This document shows, one piece after another, positions 32,225 to 40,092 of a DNA stretch of 49,896 nucleotides. Location: positions 1 through 49,896 of the forward strand of contig DFHU01000041.1 in assembly GCA_002373045.1 (NCBI GenBank). The letters are read 5' to 3'. The notes beneath the pieces are model-generated. The model did not search any database. It saw only the letters and a list, made by a program, of their open reading frames with translations, and was not told the DNA's origin. The DNA is from Pseudoselenomonas ruminantium. Lineage in GTDB: Bacteria; Bacillota; Negativicutes; Selenomonadales; Selenomonadaceae. Numbering within the stretch: the first letter of the stretch is position 1; each line of letters opens with the position of its first letter. Position numbers and translations under genes: made by a program.

Positions 32225-32253
32225 TAGACAAGCGAAACAAGATTTGTTATTCT
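32225..32253 (+). promoter_or_regulatory. Promoter of the crRNA-like RNA
   Basis: TAGACA (32225-32230), a 17-base spacer and TATTCT (32248-32253). The predicted start is at 32260-32261, the first base of the degenerate repeat. The -35 box touches that of the divergent cas5 promoter. Confidence 0.55.
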
Positions 32254-32260
32254 AATATCG

Positions 32261-32361
32261 GTCGCCGAGTATCTCGACGCGGATTGAAATATTTTGTTTT
32301 TCTATTAAGACAAGAAGCGAAGCAGGTTCAGAGGTTATTCTCTGCACCTGCTTTGCTTTTT
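32261..32361 (+). ncRNA. CreR/CreA-like crRNA-resembling RNA
   Basis: Single-repeat RNA on the strand opposite to the cas genes. Bases 32261-32290 form a degenerate repeat: GTCGC at the 5' end and GGATTGAAAT at the 3' end are identical to the array repeat, while the stem is replaced by CGAG-TAT-CTCG. A guide-like segment starts at 32291 and is followed by a strong terminator, AAGCAGGT-CAGAG...CTCTG-ACCTGCTT then GCTTTTT (32316-32361). Cas5 should recognise the handle and load it into Cascade. The guide partially matches the cas5 promoter beside a TTC PAM, predicting autorepression. There is no ORF and no sign of a toxin RNA. Confidence 0.8.
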
Positions 32362-34591
32362 AGAGAAATACGCCCTGCCCATCTTCAATATTCAACTGCA
32401 ACCCCAGCGAACTGCTATAACTCCCCATGTCAATCAGGATAGCCACATTATCATCCAAGACATCTATTTTATTCGCTGCGTCAAGCCTTGCAAAAGGACT
32501 TTCGTTGTTATCGCTGCAATAAACATTAACCATATACTTGCCAGCCGCGCGCATCAACTGCCGTGACCTCATCCCCTGACGAAGCTGCTTTTCAATCTTT
32601 TGCCCAGTTTCGTCATAGGGAATAAATATCGGTCGTGTAGGTGTCTCGATTAACACAAATTCTTTTGCTACATGCTCAAATGGCATAAATTCATTCCCCA
32701 TCATTTCCATTATCTTCTTGCCGTCCAGTTCATTTCCATCCAGCTTATGTAAAAAATCGAAATACTCCTTTATAGCCACCGGACTTCCTAAATCATCAGC
32801 CTGCGATTCACAAACATATTCTGTTGCTCCCCGGCAGACCTTCATACTTTGCTGAGAATTGGCCATCGCCTTATCCGCCCATGCAAAAACATACACAAGG
32901 CTTTCCTCTTTTGCCCTGCGCCCCTCACGGTTGCAGCGGCCTGCCGCCTGAATTATACTATCCAGCCCCGCCATTTCCCGATAGACACACGGAAAATCTA
33001 CATCCACACCAGCTTCTATCAGACTTGTAGAAACTACCCTACAGGGCTTACCATCCAGCAATGCTTGTCTTATCTGTGCCAAAATAGCTTTACGATGCTG
33101 TGGACAAAGGTTAGTAGATAAATGAAAACATCCATCTGCCCCTTGCAATGCCGCAAAAAGTTCTCTGGCAGCTTTCTTTGTATTCACAATGCAAAGAACC
33201 TGTTCTTTTTCCTGCAAGCGGTCAGCCATTTCCTCCAAAGCCACCTTTTGTGACAACAGTTCAATCTTGGTTCTCTTGAAGAACTTATATTCCTCCGTAA
33301 CATTTCTACAAATTTCTTTTATTTCCCTCCGGTAATCCTTTTGGAAAATCTTATTCAGTGACGGCTGGGTAGCCGTGCAAAGAACAGCCGTTGCCCCATA
33401 ATGCCGGGTGAGTTCATGGATTGCCGCAAGACAGGGACGCAGGTAATCAAGCGGCAGCATCTGTGCTTCATCAAAGATGATTACGCTGGCAGCAATATTA
33501 TGCAGCTTGCGACATTTCGAAGTGCGATTGGCAAACAGCGATTCAAAGAATTGCACATTGGTCGTCACAATCAAGGGTGCATCCCAATTCTCAGAAGCCA
33601 GCTGAATCTTCAACTGTTTGTCATAAGCCCCATCGTTATCAGCCGACTGCGGATAATCCACCTGACAATGATGCTCAATAACATTTTCATCTCCCAGAAT
33701 CTCCTGGAACACCTTGGCATTCTGCTCAATAATACTCGTATAGGGAATTACATAAATCACACGCTTCTTCCCCGTGTGCACAGCATGATGTAAGGCAAAG
33801 GCCAATGATGCAATGGTTTTACCGCCGCCCGTGGGTACGGTAAGACTCAAAAGACTTGAACCTTCATCAGCCTCTCCTGCCGCAATACACTCCCGCAGAA
33901 TTTTCCGGCGGTGCTGATTGATAGGTTCCGCATAACGCTCATCCTGTTCATCAAGAAATTTTTTCGTTACATAATCATCCAATCTTTCCTTCAACTCAGA
34001 TATAGACACAAAATTCCCCCGCGCATTCTCCCCAAGCTGCATAAATTCTTCTGTATCCAGAAAATCTGCATCTACCAAACAGGAAAAAAGCATGCGCGTA
34101 TAAAACTGGCCAGCAAAAAAATCCCGGCAAAACCGTGGAATTAGCTGTGATTTGCCCTCATCAAGCACATCGCCCACTTCTTCCCGATATGCCTGATAGT
34201 TTGGTATATCCTTTCCCGGCTTCTTCTTTAAGCGCCCACACAAACTCCGACTTTCTTCTGTGTCTGCTTTTGCATTTCCACCATTCAACAAGCCGCTATG
34301 GTGTCCGGCCACACAAAAAGCTGCTGGAATAGACAGCGGACTTTTCCTCTTCATTATCTCCAAGGCACCAGCCGTAGAATGATCAAACTTCCGGCCGCCC
34401 CCTTGACGCAAATATGCCTGAAACTCCTGCGAGTATTTACCGATATCATGGTACACCCCCACCATCCTTCCGGCTGCTTCTTCCCCAAATGCAGCCGCAA
34501 AACTCCCAGCCATATCACCCACGCCACGCAAATGCTCAATCAACAGTTGTTCCCGTCCATTTTCCGCATCTCGATGTGCTAAATATTCCAT
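32360..34591 (-). CDS. cas3: CRISPR-associated helicase/nuclease Cas3 (HD and DEXD fusion)
   Basis: Recruited by target-bound Cascade to unwind and degrade DNA. 743 residues. The N-terminal HD nuclease is seen in GVYHDIGKYSQEFQAYL and FDHSTAGA with a following AGHHSG. The helicase part has Walker A SLTVPTGGGKTIASLAF near residue 250, the Walker B box FDEAQMLPLD and ATQPSL. The start ATG at 34591 has GGAAGG upstream. Its stop codon overlaps the terminator of the crRNA-like RNA, and 207 bases with two promoters separate it from cas5. Cas3 therefore lies outside the unit directly controlled by the cas5 promoter. I see no strong promoter for it. Confidence 0.98.
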   Translation of the reverse strand: MEYLAHRDAENGREQLLIEHLRGVGDMAGSFAAAFGEEAAGRMVGVYHDIGKYSQEFQAYLRQGGGRKFDHSTAGALEIMKRKSPLSIPAAFCVAGHHSGLLNGGNAKADTEESRSLCGRLKKKPGKDIPNYQAYREEVGDVLDEGKSQLIPRFCRDFFAGQFYTRMLFSCLVDADFLDTEEFMQLGENARGNFVSISELKERLDDYVTKKFLDEQDERYAEPINQHRRKILRECIAAGEADEGSSLLSLTVPTGGGKTIASLAFALHHAVHTGKKRVIYVIPYTSIIEQNAKVFQEILGDENVIEHHCQVDYPQSADNDGAYDKQLKIQLASENWDAPLIVTTNVQFFESLFANRTSKCRKLHNIAASVIIFDEAQMLPLDYLRPCLAAIHELTRHYGATAVLCTATQPSLNKIFQKDYRREIKEICRNVTEEYKFFKRTKIELLSQKVALEEMADRLQEKEQVLCIVNTKKAARELFAALQGADGCFHLSTNLCPQHRKAILAQIRQALLDGKPCRVVSTSLIEAGVDVDFPCVYREMAGLDSIIQAAGRCNREGRRAKEESLVYVFAWADKAMANSQQSMKVCRGATEYVCESQADDLGSPVAIKEYFDFLHKLDGNELDGKKIMEMMGNEFMPFEHVAKEFVLIETPTRPIFIPYDETGQKIEKQLRQGMRSRQLMRAAGKYMVNVYCSDNNESPFARLDAANKIDVLDDNVAILIDMGSYSSSLGLQLNIEDGQGVFL

Positions 34592-34685
34592 AAGCTATCC
34601 TTCCTATTATTTTCGCCGAAATTCAATATCACTTTGTTAAAAACTGTTCCACATGTTATCGAATAAATCCTTCCCCATAAGACAA

Positions 34686-34718
34686 TAAAAAAATAGCTCA
34701 CAGTTTTTCACTGCGAGC
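34686..34718 (-). terminator. Terminator between the PBECR4-like gene and cas3
   Basis: On the minus strand GCTCGCAG pairs with CTGTGAGC (34711-34718 with 34696-34703), then TATTTTTTT. It separates the nuclease gene from cas3. Confidence 0.8.
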
Positions 34719-34734
34719 CAAAATTATATAAATA

Positions 34735-35340
34735 TCATTTATTTTCGAGAGATGAGAACAATACTTTATTTTCTCCTGTCTTAATATTAATCTTTTCTTT
34801 ATGCAGAATTGTAAATCGATGCTGCCCTTCTGTATAATCTCGTGCATCCCGGAACAATGAGCGTGTAACATAACAAGATTCCCCATCTTTCGCTAAGAAT
34901 ACATATATAGCAATATGTCTCGCACCATCTGTAATAACATAATCAGCCGGTATCGCCGAAAACCTTGCCTGCCCATAACGGGCATCAAAACTGAACAGCA
35001 GATTATCCTCATCTAAAATGTGTTCCAACTGCCCGGCCAGCTTTATCCGTTCACTCAACTGGCTGTTTAGGAAGTCACTGTGTTCAATAGTAGCCAACGT
35101 AATCTTCCCTCTTAGAATTTCATCAAAGATTACAGCTGTTGAACGTCTGCGCCTTAAACGTAGCTGGTCAATATCCTTTAGCTTGTGAAGTCCGGCAATA
35201 TGATGATAATGCGAGTTATCAAATCCAATCGACAGATTCACCAATTTTCCTGCATGGGTGATAATCAAGTCATACCTTATGTTTTTCAATTTTGCAAATG
35301 CTTTAGCTGATTCACGCAACCAGTCAATCTCTTGTTCCAT
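34735..35340 (-). CDS. PBECR4-like nuclease domain protein
   Basis: 201-residue soluble protein. The region YDLIITHAGKLVNLSIGFDNSHYHHIAGLHKLKD, followed by a basic stretch (LRLRRRR) and a C-terminal beta-rich part (FSAIPADYVITDGARHIAIYVFLAKDG), matches what I recall of PBECR4, a barnase/EndoU/colicin/RelE-like RNase superfamily member often found in mobile and conflict systems. The ATG at 35340 follows GGAGAT; the longer frame to 35394 crosses a terminator hairpin and is rejected. It sits immediately upstream of the CRISPR-Cas locus and is preceded by a promoter, a structured RNA and a terminator. No protein antitoxin gene is adjacent. Family recognition is moderate; RNase activity is inference. 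Confidence 0.6.
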   Translation of the reverse strand: MEQEIDWLRESAKAFAKLKNIRYDLIITHAGKLVNLSIGFDNSHYHHIAGLHKLKDIDQLRLRRRRSTAVIFDEILRGKITLATIEHSDFLNSQLSERIKLAGQLEHILDEDNLLFSFDARYGQARFSAIPADYVITDGARHIAIYVFLAKDGESCYVTRSLFRDARDYTEGQHRFTILHKEKINIKTGENKVLFSSLENK

Positions 35341-35359
35341 AAAAATCTCCGTATGAAAA

Positions 35360-35539
35360 TAGTAAAGGCTCTGCCGCAGCAGAGCCTTTTGCACATTTTC
35401 TGTCAGCCAACTATTTCATGGCATAAGCTAGGTCGTGGCAATGTGCAAGCCCGGAAACGTGGCTCATCATGGCAACGCATCCTAGCACGCCCCCATGAAT
35501 CAACACCAATTAACAGACAATCCAGTCATCTGTTGTTAT
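35360..35539 (-). ncRNA. Structured RNA upstream of the PBECR4-like gene
   Basis: About 180 bases between a consensus promoter and a terminator. The core (35415-35499) is a long hairpin with the pairs TTCAT/ATGAA, GGCGT/ATGCC, GCTAGG/CCTAGC and AGCC/GGCT. Inside it two copies of TTGCCA (followed by YGA) face each other across an internal loop, at 35436-35441 and 35470-35475. The transcript ends in GGCTCTGC-TGCG-GCAGAGCC plus TTTACTATTTT (35367-35386), 27 bases before the nuclease ATG. I do not recognise it as a known riboswitch. It may be an antitoxin RNA or a leader that controls read-through. Confidence 0.55.
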
Positions 35540-35545
35540 ATTATA

Positions 35546-35574
35546 ATTATAAATTAACATAAAAATGCCGTCAA
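35546..35574 (-). promoter_or_regulatory. Promoter of the structured RNA and PBECR4-like gene
   Basis: On the minus strand TTGACG (35569-35574), a 17-base spacer and TATAAT (35546-35551). A second near-consensus -10 lies a few bases on. This is one of the strongest promoters in the window. Confidence 0.75.
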
Positions 35575-35722
35575 GAGGTCAAAACAGCCTGTATGCGCAC
35601 AGACTACAAAATACACAGCACAAACACCAATATCCATATCATATTGAGTATGCTACAATTGAGACAACAGTTCGGCAGTCATCCGGTTGCTTATCTAAAC
35701 GTGTCACAGGAGGTATTAATTC

Positions 35723-37279
35723 ATGTATGAACTAATCAGCAGTATATGTGCTGTCTTCCAAAATCTTGCCGATTTGGTCTGGGGGTTCCCGACCAATTTG
35801 GATTGGTACGCCCAGATCCCTATTATCGGTGAATTGCCATTGGTCATCATTCTCTTAGTGGGAACTGGCATTTATTTCACCTTGCAGCTGGGCTTTGTGC
35901 AGGTCAAATATTTCCGCTATGGTCTGAACACCTTGATACATAGCCAAAAGACGGAGCAGGGCATCAGCCCTTTGGCCTCATTCCTTCTCTCTACGGCCAT
36001 GCGGGTAGGCCCCGGAAATATTTTGGGCGTGACCGGAGCCGTTTCCACCGGCGGGCCGGGGGCCTTGTTCTGGATGTGGTTCTCCGCCTTCTTTGGCATG
36101 GCGACGGCCTTTGTCGAATCCACGCTTTCGCAAATATACAAAGATAAACAAGGCGATGAGTATGTCGGCGGACTGCCCTGCTATGGCCGCAAACTTTTGG
36201 GTGGCGCAGCCATCATCGGCGGGACTTTGAGCCTGCTGTATATTGTCTATGCCCTGCTCTGCATTCCGGCTCAGGGCTTCAATACCCTATCGGCCATGAC
36301 GGCCATTACGCAGAATATAACAGGCATGAAGCTGGCCGCTGACAGCACGCTTGTCTGGATTTTCTTCCTGCTGCTGATGGGCGTGACCACGTTCTCCATC
36401 TTCGGTGGACTGCGCCGTATTACCAAAATCACCGATGTACTTGTACCCATCATGGCCGTTATCTATGTGGCCGCCGTTGTGATTATGGTTGCCCTGAACC
36501 TTGACCGCCTGCCCTGGTTCTTCTATGCGGTCGTGACCGAAGCCTTCCACCCCGAGCCAATCTTCGGCGGCGCTTTGGGTATTGCCCTCTCACAGGGTAT
36601 CAAACGCGGCCTCATGAGCAACGAGGCCGGACAGGGCACGCTTTCCATGCCCGCTGCGGTATCCCATGCCAAACATCCCTGCGAGCAGGGCATCATTCAG
36701 GCTATCGGCGTCTTCCTCGACACCATGGTCATCTGCACGCTGACAGGTTTCGTCCTCATCATGGGACAGGCCTGGATGGGCAATGGCTCTGCGGCCTGGA
36801 TGGAACTAGGCCGTCTGGAAAAATTCCTCGCTTCCTGCGCGCAGCTGCTGGGCAACGGCACCGGTTATGGTCTGGCTACACTCGTCATCAGCATTTGCTT
36901 TGGCATCTTCGCTTTCACCTGCCTGTTGGGCTTCCTGTCCTTCTCCGAGATATGCGCCCGGCAGATTTCCCATAACAAGATGTTCATTGCCTCCGTCCGT
37001 CTGGTGAATCTGACGGTACTGGCTTTCGGCATGGTTACCAACATTGCCGGCTTTGACCTCAGCGCCCTCTGGAACCTCAGCGACTTTGCCAATATCGTCA
37101 TGGTCTGCTGCAACCTGCCGCTGCTCTATCTGGGCTTTGGCCAGGTGAAAAAGGCCTTCACGAATTTCGAAGACAAAAATGAAGAATTCAATTCGGAAAC
37201 ATTCGGTACGCCTGTTCCGGTTTGGGACGAATGCACTGCATCATCAGCTTTACACGTAATAAAGGAGAGCCAAAGTTAA
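35723..37279 (+). CDS. Alanine/glycine:cation symporter (AGCS family)
   Basis: Na+- or H+-coupled importer of alanine or glycine in the inner membrane. 518 residues with about eleven membrane segments. The signature stretch GISPLASFLLSTAMRVGPGNILGVTGAVSTGGPGALFWMW and the later block SNEAGQGTLSMPAAVSHAKHP are characteristic of AGCS (the usual GTGNI is GPGNI here). AGGAGGT lies ten bases before the ATG. A TACAAT box is seen near 35651. The gene converges on the ATP synthase operon across a bidirectional terminator. It could feed the alanine dehydrogenase encoded at 14 kb, which is inference. Confidence 0.94.
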   Translation: MYELISSICAVFQNLADLVWGFPTNLDWYAQIPIIGELPLVIILLVGTGIYFTLQLGFVQVKYFRYGLNTLIHSQKTEQGISPLASFLLSTAMRVGPGNILGVTGAVSTGGPGALFWMWFSAFFGMATAFVESTLSQIYKDKQGDEYVGGLPCYGRKLLGGAAIIGGTLSLLYIVYALLCIPAQGFNTLSAMTAITQNITGMKLAADSTLVWIFFLLLMGVTTFSIFGGLRRITKITDVLVPIMAVIYVAAVVIMVALNLDRLPWFFYAVVTEAFHPEPIFGGALGIALSQGIKRGLMSNEAGQGTLSMPAAVSHAKHPCEQGIIQAIGVFLDTMVICTLTGFVLIMGQAWMGNGSAAWMELGRLEKFLASCAQLLGNGTGYGLATLVISICFGIFAFTCLLGFLSFSEICARQISHNKMFIASVRLVNLTVLAFGMVTNIAGFDLSALWNLSDFANIVMVCCNLPLLYLGFGQVKKAFTNFEDKNEEFNSETFGTPVPVWDECTASSALHVIKESQS

Positions 37280-37296
37280 CCATTTCGTATATACAT

Positions 37297-37336
37297 GAAA
37301 ACGGCTTGCAGATTTTTCTGCAAGCCGTTTTCACTT
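37297..37336. terminator. Bidirectional terminator between AGCS gene and atpC
   Basis: GAAAACGGCTTGCAG (37297-37311) pairs perfectly with CTGCAAGCCGTTTTC (37318-37332) over ATTTTT. It closes both convergent units. Confidence 0.9.
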
Positions 37337-37337
37337 C

Positions 37338-37781
37338 TTATTTCAGATTTTCGATTTCCGTTCCCGTAGCACGCAGGCGGGCGATTGCACGCCGCAGGGC
37401 CAGCTGGGCACGTTCGATATCGATATTTCTGGCCTCGTCGCCTCCCTGATGGAAAGCAGCGATACGCTCTTTAGCGCGGTCCATGGCACGCTGAGCACGA
37501 TTGATGTCGATATCAATCGGCTGTTCAGCTGCCGTGGCCAGCACCGTGATTTTTTCCGGCGTGACTTCCATGAAGCCGCCGGACACAGCGATAAGCTGTT
37601 CGTCCCTGTCGGAACCATTGAGACGCACACGCATGGCATGAGGCAAAAGCCCCGTTACCAGAGGAGCGTGTTTGGGGAGGATACCCAGCTCACCGCCCGT
37701 GGAACGGACGATAAGCATGCTGATGTCCTCGGCATAAACCACTTTATCCGGGGAGACAATCTCTAGCTGGATCGTAGCCAT
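37338..37781 (-). CDS. atpC: F-type ATP synthase epsilon subunit
   Basis: Central-stalk and regulatory subunit of F1. 147 residues with an N-terminal beta sandwich (MATIQLEIVSPDKVVYAEDISMLIVRSTGGELGILPKHAPLVTGL) and two C-terminal helices (RAQRAMDRAKERIA; IERAQLALRRAIARL) that can inhibit ATP hydrolysis. Starts 3 bases after the atpD stop and is the last gene of the operon, ahead of a strong terminator. Confidence 0.97.
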   Translation of the reverse strand: MATIQLEIVSPDKVVYAEDISMLIVRSTGGELGILPKHAPLVTGLLPHAMRVRLNGSDRDEQLIAVSGGFMEVTPEKITVLATAAEQPIDIDINRAQRAMDRAKERIAAFHQGGDEARNIDIERAQLALRRAIARLRATGTEIENLK

Positions 37782-37784
37782 AGA

Positions 37785-39197
37785 TTATCCCTCCTTTTCC
37801 AAGGTCTTTGCTTTCTCCACAGCTTCGTCAATATTGCCGACCATATAGAAGGCAGCTTCCGGCAGGTCATCGTATTTACCTTCAAGGATTTCCTTGAAGC
37901 CGCGCACCGTTTCTTTGAGCGGCACGTATTTACCCGGAGAACCGGTGAATACTTCGGCTACGAAGAACGGCTGGGACAGGAAACGCTGAATCTTACGCGC
38001 ACGGGATACGGTGAGTTTATCCTCATCGGACAGTTCTTCCATACCTAAGATGGCGATGATATCCTGCAGTTCCTTGTACTTCTGGAGCACTGCCTGCACG
38101 CCGCGGGCCACCTGATAGTGTTCCTCGCCGAGAACTTCGGCATTGAGGATACGGCTGGTGGAATCGAGCGGGTCAACGGCGGGGTAAATACCCAGTTCTG
38201 CAATCTGACGGGAAAGTACCGTCGTTGCATCGAGGTGGGTAAATGTACCAGCCGGTGCCGGGTCAGTGAGGTCATCGGCGGGCACGTATACGGCCTGTAC
38301 GGAGGTGATGGAACCTTCCTTGGTGGACGTAATACGTTCCTGCAACGCACCGATATCGGTGGCCAGGGTCGGCTGATAACCTACGGCAGACGGCATACGG
38401 CCGAGCAGTGCGGACACTTCCGAACCTGCCTGAATGAAACGGAAGATGTTATCGATAAAGAGCAGCACGTCCTGATGCTGAACATCACGGAAGTATTCTG
38501 CCATGGTGAGGCCGGTAAGACCTACACGCATACGGGCTCCGGGAGGTTCGTTCATCTGACCGTAAACGAGTGCGGTCTTGCCGATAACCCCGGATTCCTT
38601 CATTTCGCCCCAAAGGTCGTTGCCTTCACGAGTACGCTCACCTACGCCGGCGAATACGGAGTAACCGCCGTGCTCGGTAGCGATGTTATGGATAAGCTCC
38701 ATGATCAGCACGGTCTTGCCTACGCCGGCACCGCCAAACAGGCCGATTTTACCGCCGCGGGAATACGGTGCGATAAGGTCAACGACCTTGATGCCCGTTT
38801 CGAGTACCTGGGCACTGGTTTCCTGATCTTCAAATTCCGGAGCAGGACGATGGATAGGCCAATACTCAGCGGCGTTGACCGGAGTGGGGTCCTTATCCAC
38901 GGTCTGGCCCAGTACGTTGAAGATACGGCCCAGAGTGCCTTCACCAACGGGAACGCTGATGGGCGCGCCGGTATCTTCGGCTTCCATCCCGCGGGTGAGA
39001 CCATCGGTAGAGCTCATGGCGATGCAGCGGGTTACGCTGTCGCCGAGGTGCTGCATGACTTCAACCACGAGGTCGATGTCCACTTCACCGGCTTTACCCT
39101 TGATGGTAATTGCGTTCAATATTTCCGGCAGTTCGCCAGCCGGGAATTCAATATCTACGACAGGTCCGATAACCTGTACGACTTTACCTTTTGCCAA
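37785..39197 (-). CDS. atpD: F-type ATP synthase beta subunit
   Basis: Catalytic subunit of F1. 470 residues. The P-loop is GLFGGAGVGKTVLIMELI near residue 152; the catalytic Glu and Arg region AGVGERTREGNDLW follows, then the DELSEEL-type segment as ILGMEELSDEDKLTVSRARKIQRFLSQPF. Starts with TTG at 39197, after a GGAGGT site. Order and spacing in the operon are canonical. Confidence 0.98.
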   Translation of the reverse strand: MAKGKVVQVIGPVVDIEFPAGELPEILNAITIKGKAGEVDIDLVVEVMQHLGDSVTRCIAMSSTDGLTRGMEAEDTGAPISVPVGEGTLGRIFNVLGQTVDKDPTPVNAAEYWPIHRPAPEFEDQETSAQVLETGIKVVDLIAPYSRGGKIGLFGGAGVGKTVLIMELIHNIATEHGGYSVFAGVGERTREGNDLWGEMKESGVIGKTALVYGQMNEPPGARMRVGLTGLTMAEYFRDVQHQDVLLFIDNIFRFIQAGSEVSALLGRMPSAVGYQPTLATDIGALQERITSTKEGSITSVQAVYVPADDLTDPAPAGTFTHLDATTVLSRQIAELGIYPAVDPLDSTSRILNAEVLGEEHYQVARGVQAVLQKYKELQDIIAILGMEELSDEDKLTVSRARKIQRFLSQPFFVAEVFTGSPGKYVPLKETVRGFKEILEGKYDDLPEAAFYMVGNIDEAVEKAKTLEKEG

Positions 39198-39220
39198 TGG
39201 TAAACCTCCTTACGATGCCC

Positions 39221-40072
39221 TTATTTCAGAGCTTCGGCACCGCCAACAATCTCGGTGATTTCGTTGGTGATACCTGCCTGACGTACCTTGTTGTAGTAGA
39301 GGTCCAGTTTGCTGATAAGCTCTTCTGCGTTGTCCGTTGCATTGCTCATGGCGTTCATGCGGGAGCTTAACTCACTTGCCGCCGACTGCAGGAGCGCTGC
39401 ATAAATCGTGGTGTAGAGATACTGCGGAAGCAGGCTTCCGAGCACCGTGGCTGCATCCGGTTCATAGATGTACTCGGTAACCGGGCCTTCCGTGCCCTCC
39501 TCTGCCTCAAAGGGCAGGAGCTTGAGCACCTGCGGCTCGCAGTTGATTGCCGAGATAAACTTCGTATAAACCATCTGCACTTCCCGGATTTCTCCGGTCT
39601 TAAAGCGTTCCACCAAATCATCGGCCAGTTTCTTGGCCAAATCAAAGTTGGGGCGTTCGCTGACGCCGATAACGCTCTTTACCACATCGTAACCACGATT
39701 CTTGAAGTGGCTGCTACCCTTGCGGCCCACAATGACCATCGGGGTATTTTTCTTGTCCTCCACCAGTGCTTCCGCTGCCTTGCAGGCATTGGACGAATAA
39801 GCACCGGCAAGGCCCTTGTCACTGGTGACAAGCAAAATGAGCTTTTTGCCGTCCTCATGCTTAGTCAGCAGGGGATGGGAAAAATCATTTCCCGCGGTAG
39901 CAGCAATCTGCTGTACCACCTGCACGACCTTTTCTGCATAAGGTTTGTTGGCAAGTGCTGCCTCTTTGGCATGACGGAGACGCGAAGTCGCCACCATGTT
40001 CATGGCACTGGTTATCTGCTTGGTACTCTTTACGCTCTTAATGCGATGGCGGATGTCCTGTAAACTAGCCAA
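39221..40072 (-). CDS. atpG: F-type ATP synthase gamma subunit
   Basis: Rotating central shaft of F1. 283 residues. The N-terminal helix (MASLQDIRHRIKSVKSTKQITSAMNMVATSRLRHAKEAA) and the C-terminal helix (SAASELSSRMNAMSNATDNAEELISKLDLYYNKVRQAGITNEITEIVGGAEAL) form the coiled coil and carry the family signature at the C-terminus. Start is TTG at 40072 following GAGGTGA. Lies between atpA and atpD. Confidence 0.98.
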   Translation of the reverse strand: MASLQDIRHRIKSVKSTKQITSAMNMVATSRLRHAKEAALANKPYAEKVVQVVQQIAATAGNDFSHPLLTKHEDGKKLILLVTSDKGLAGAYSSNACKAAEALVEDKKNTPMVIVGRKGSSHFKNRGYDVVKSVIGVSERPNFDLAKKLADDLVERFKTGEIREVQMVYTKFISAINCEPQVLKLLPFEAEEGTEGPVTEYIYEPDAATVLGSLLPQYLYTTIYAALLQSAASELSSRMNAMSNATDNAEELISKLDLYYNKVRQAGITNEITEIVGGAEALK

Positions 40073-40092
40073 AAAGAATCACCTCGCTAACC

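Noticed and set aside
32153..32360. A CreT-like toxin RNA beside the crRNA-like RNA
   Set aside because: The gap is filled by the two divergent promoters, the guide unit and the terminator; no extra small transcript with start and rare codons was seen.
35415..35499. Known riboswitch or SRP RNA in the structured leader
   Set aside because: Compared from memory with SRP, c-di-GMP, cobalamin, SAM, guanidine, fluoride, THF and ZTP motifs; none of their conserved blocks is present.
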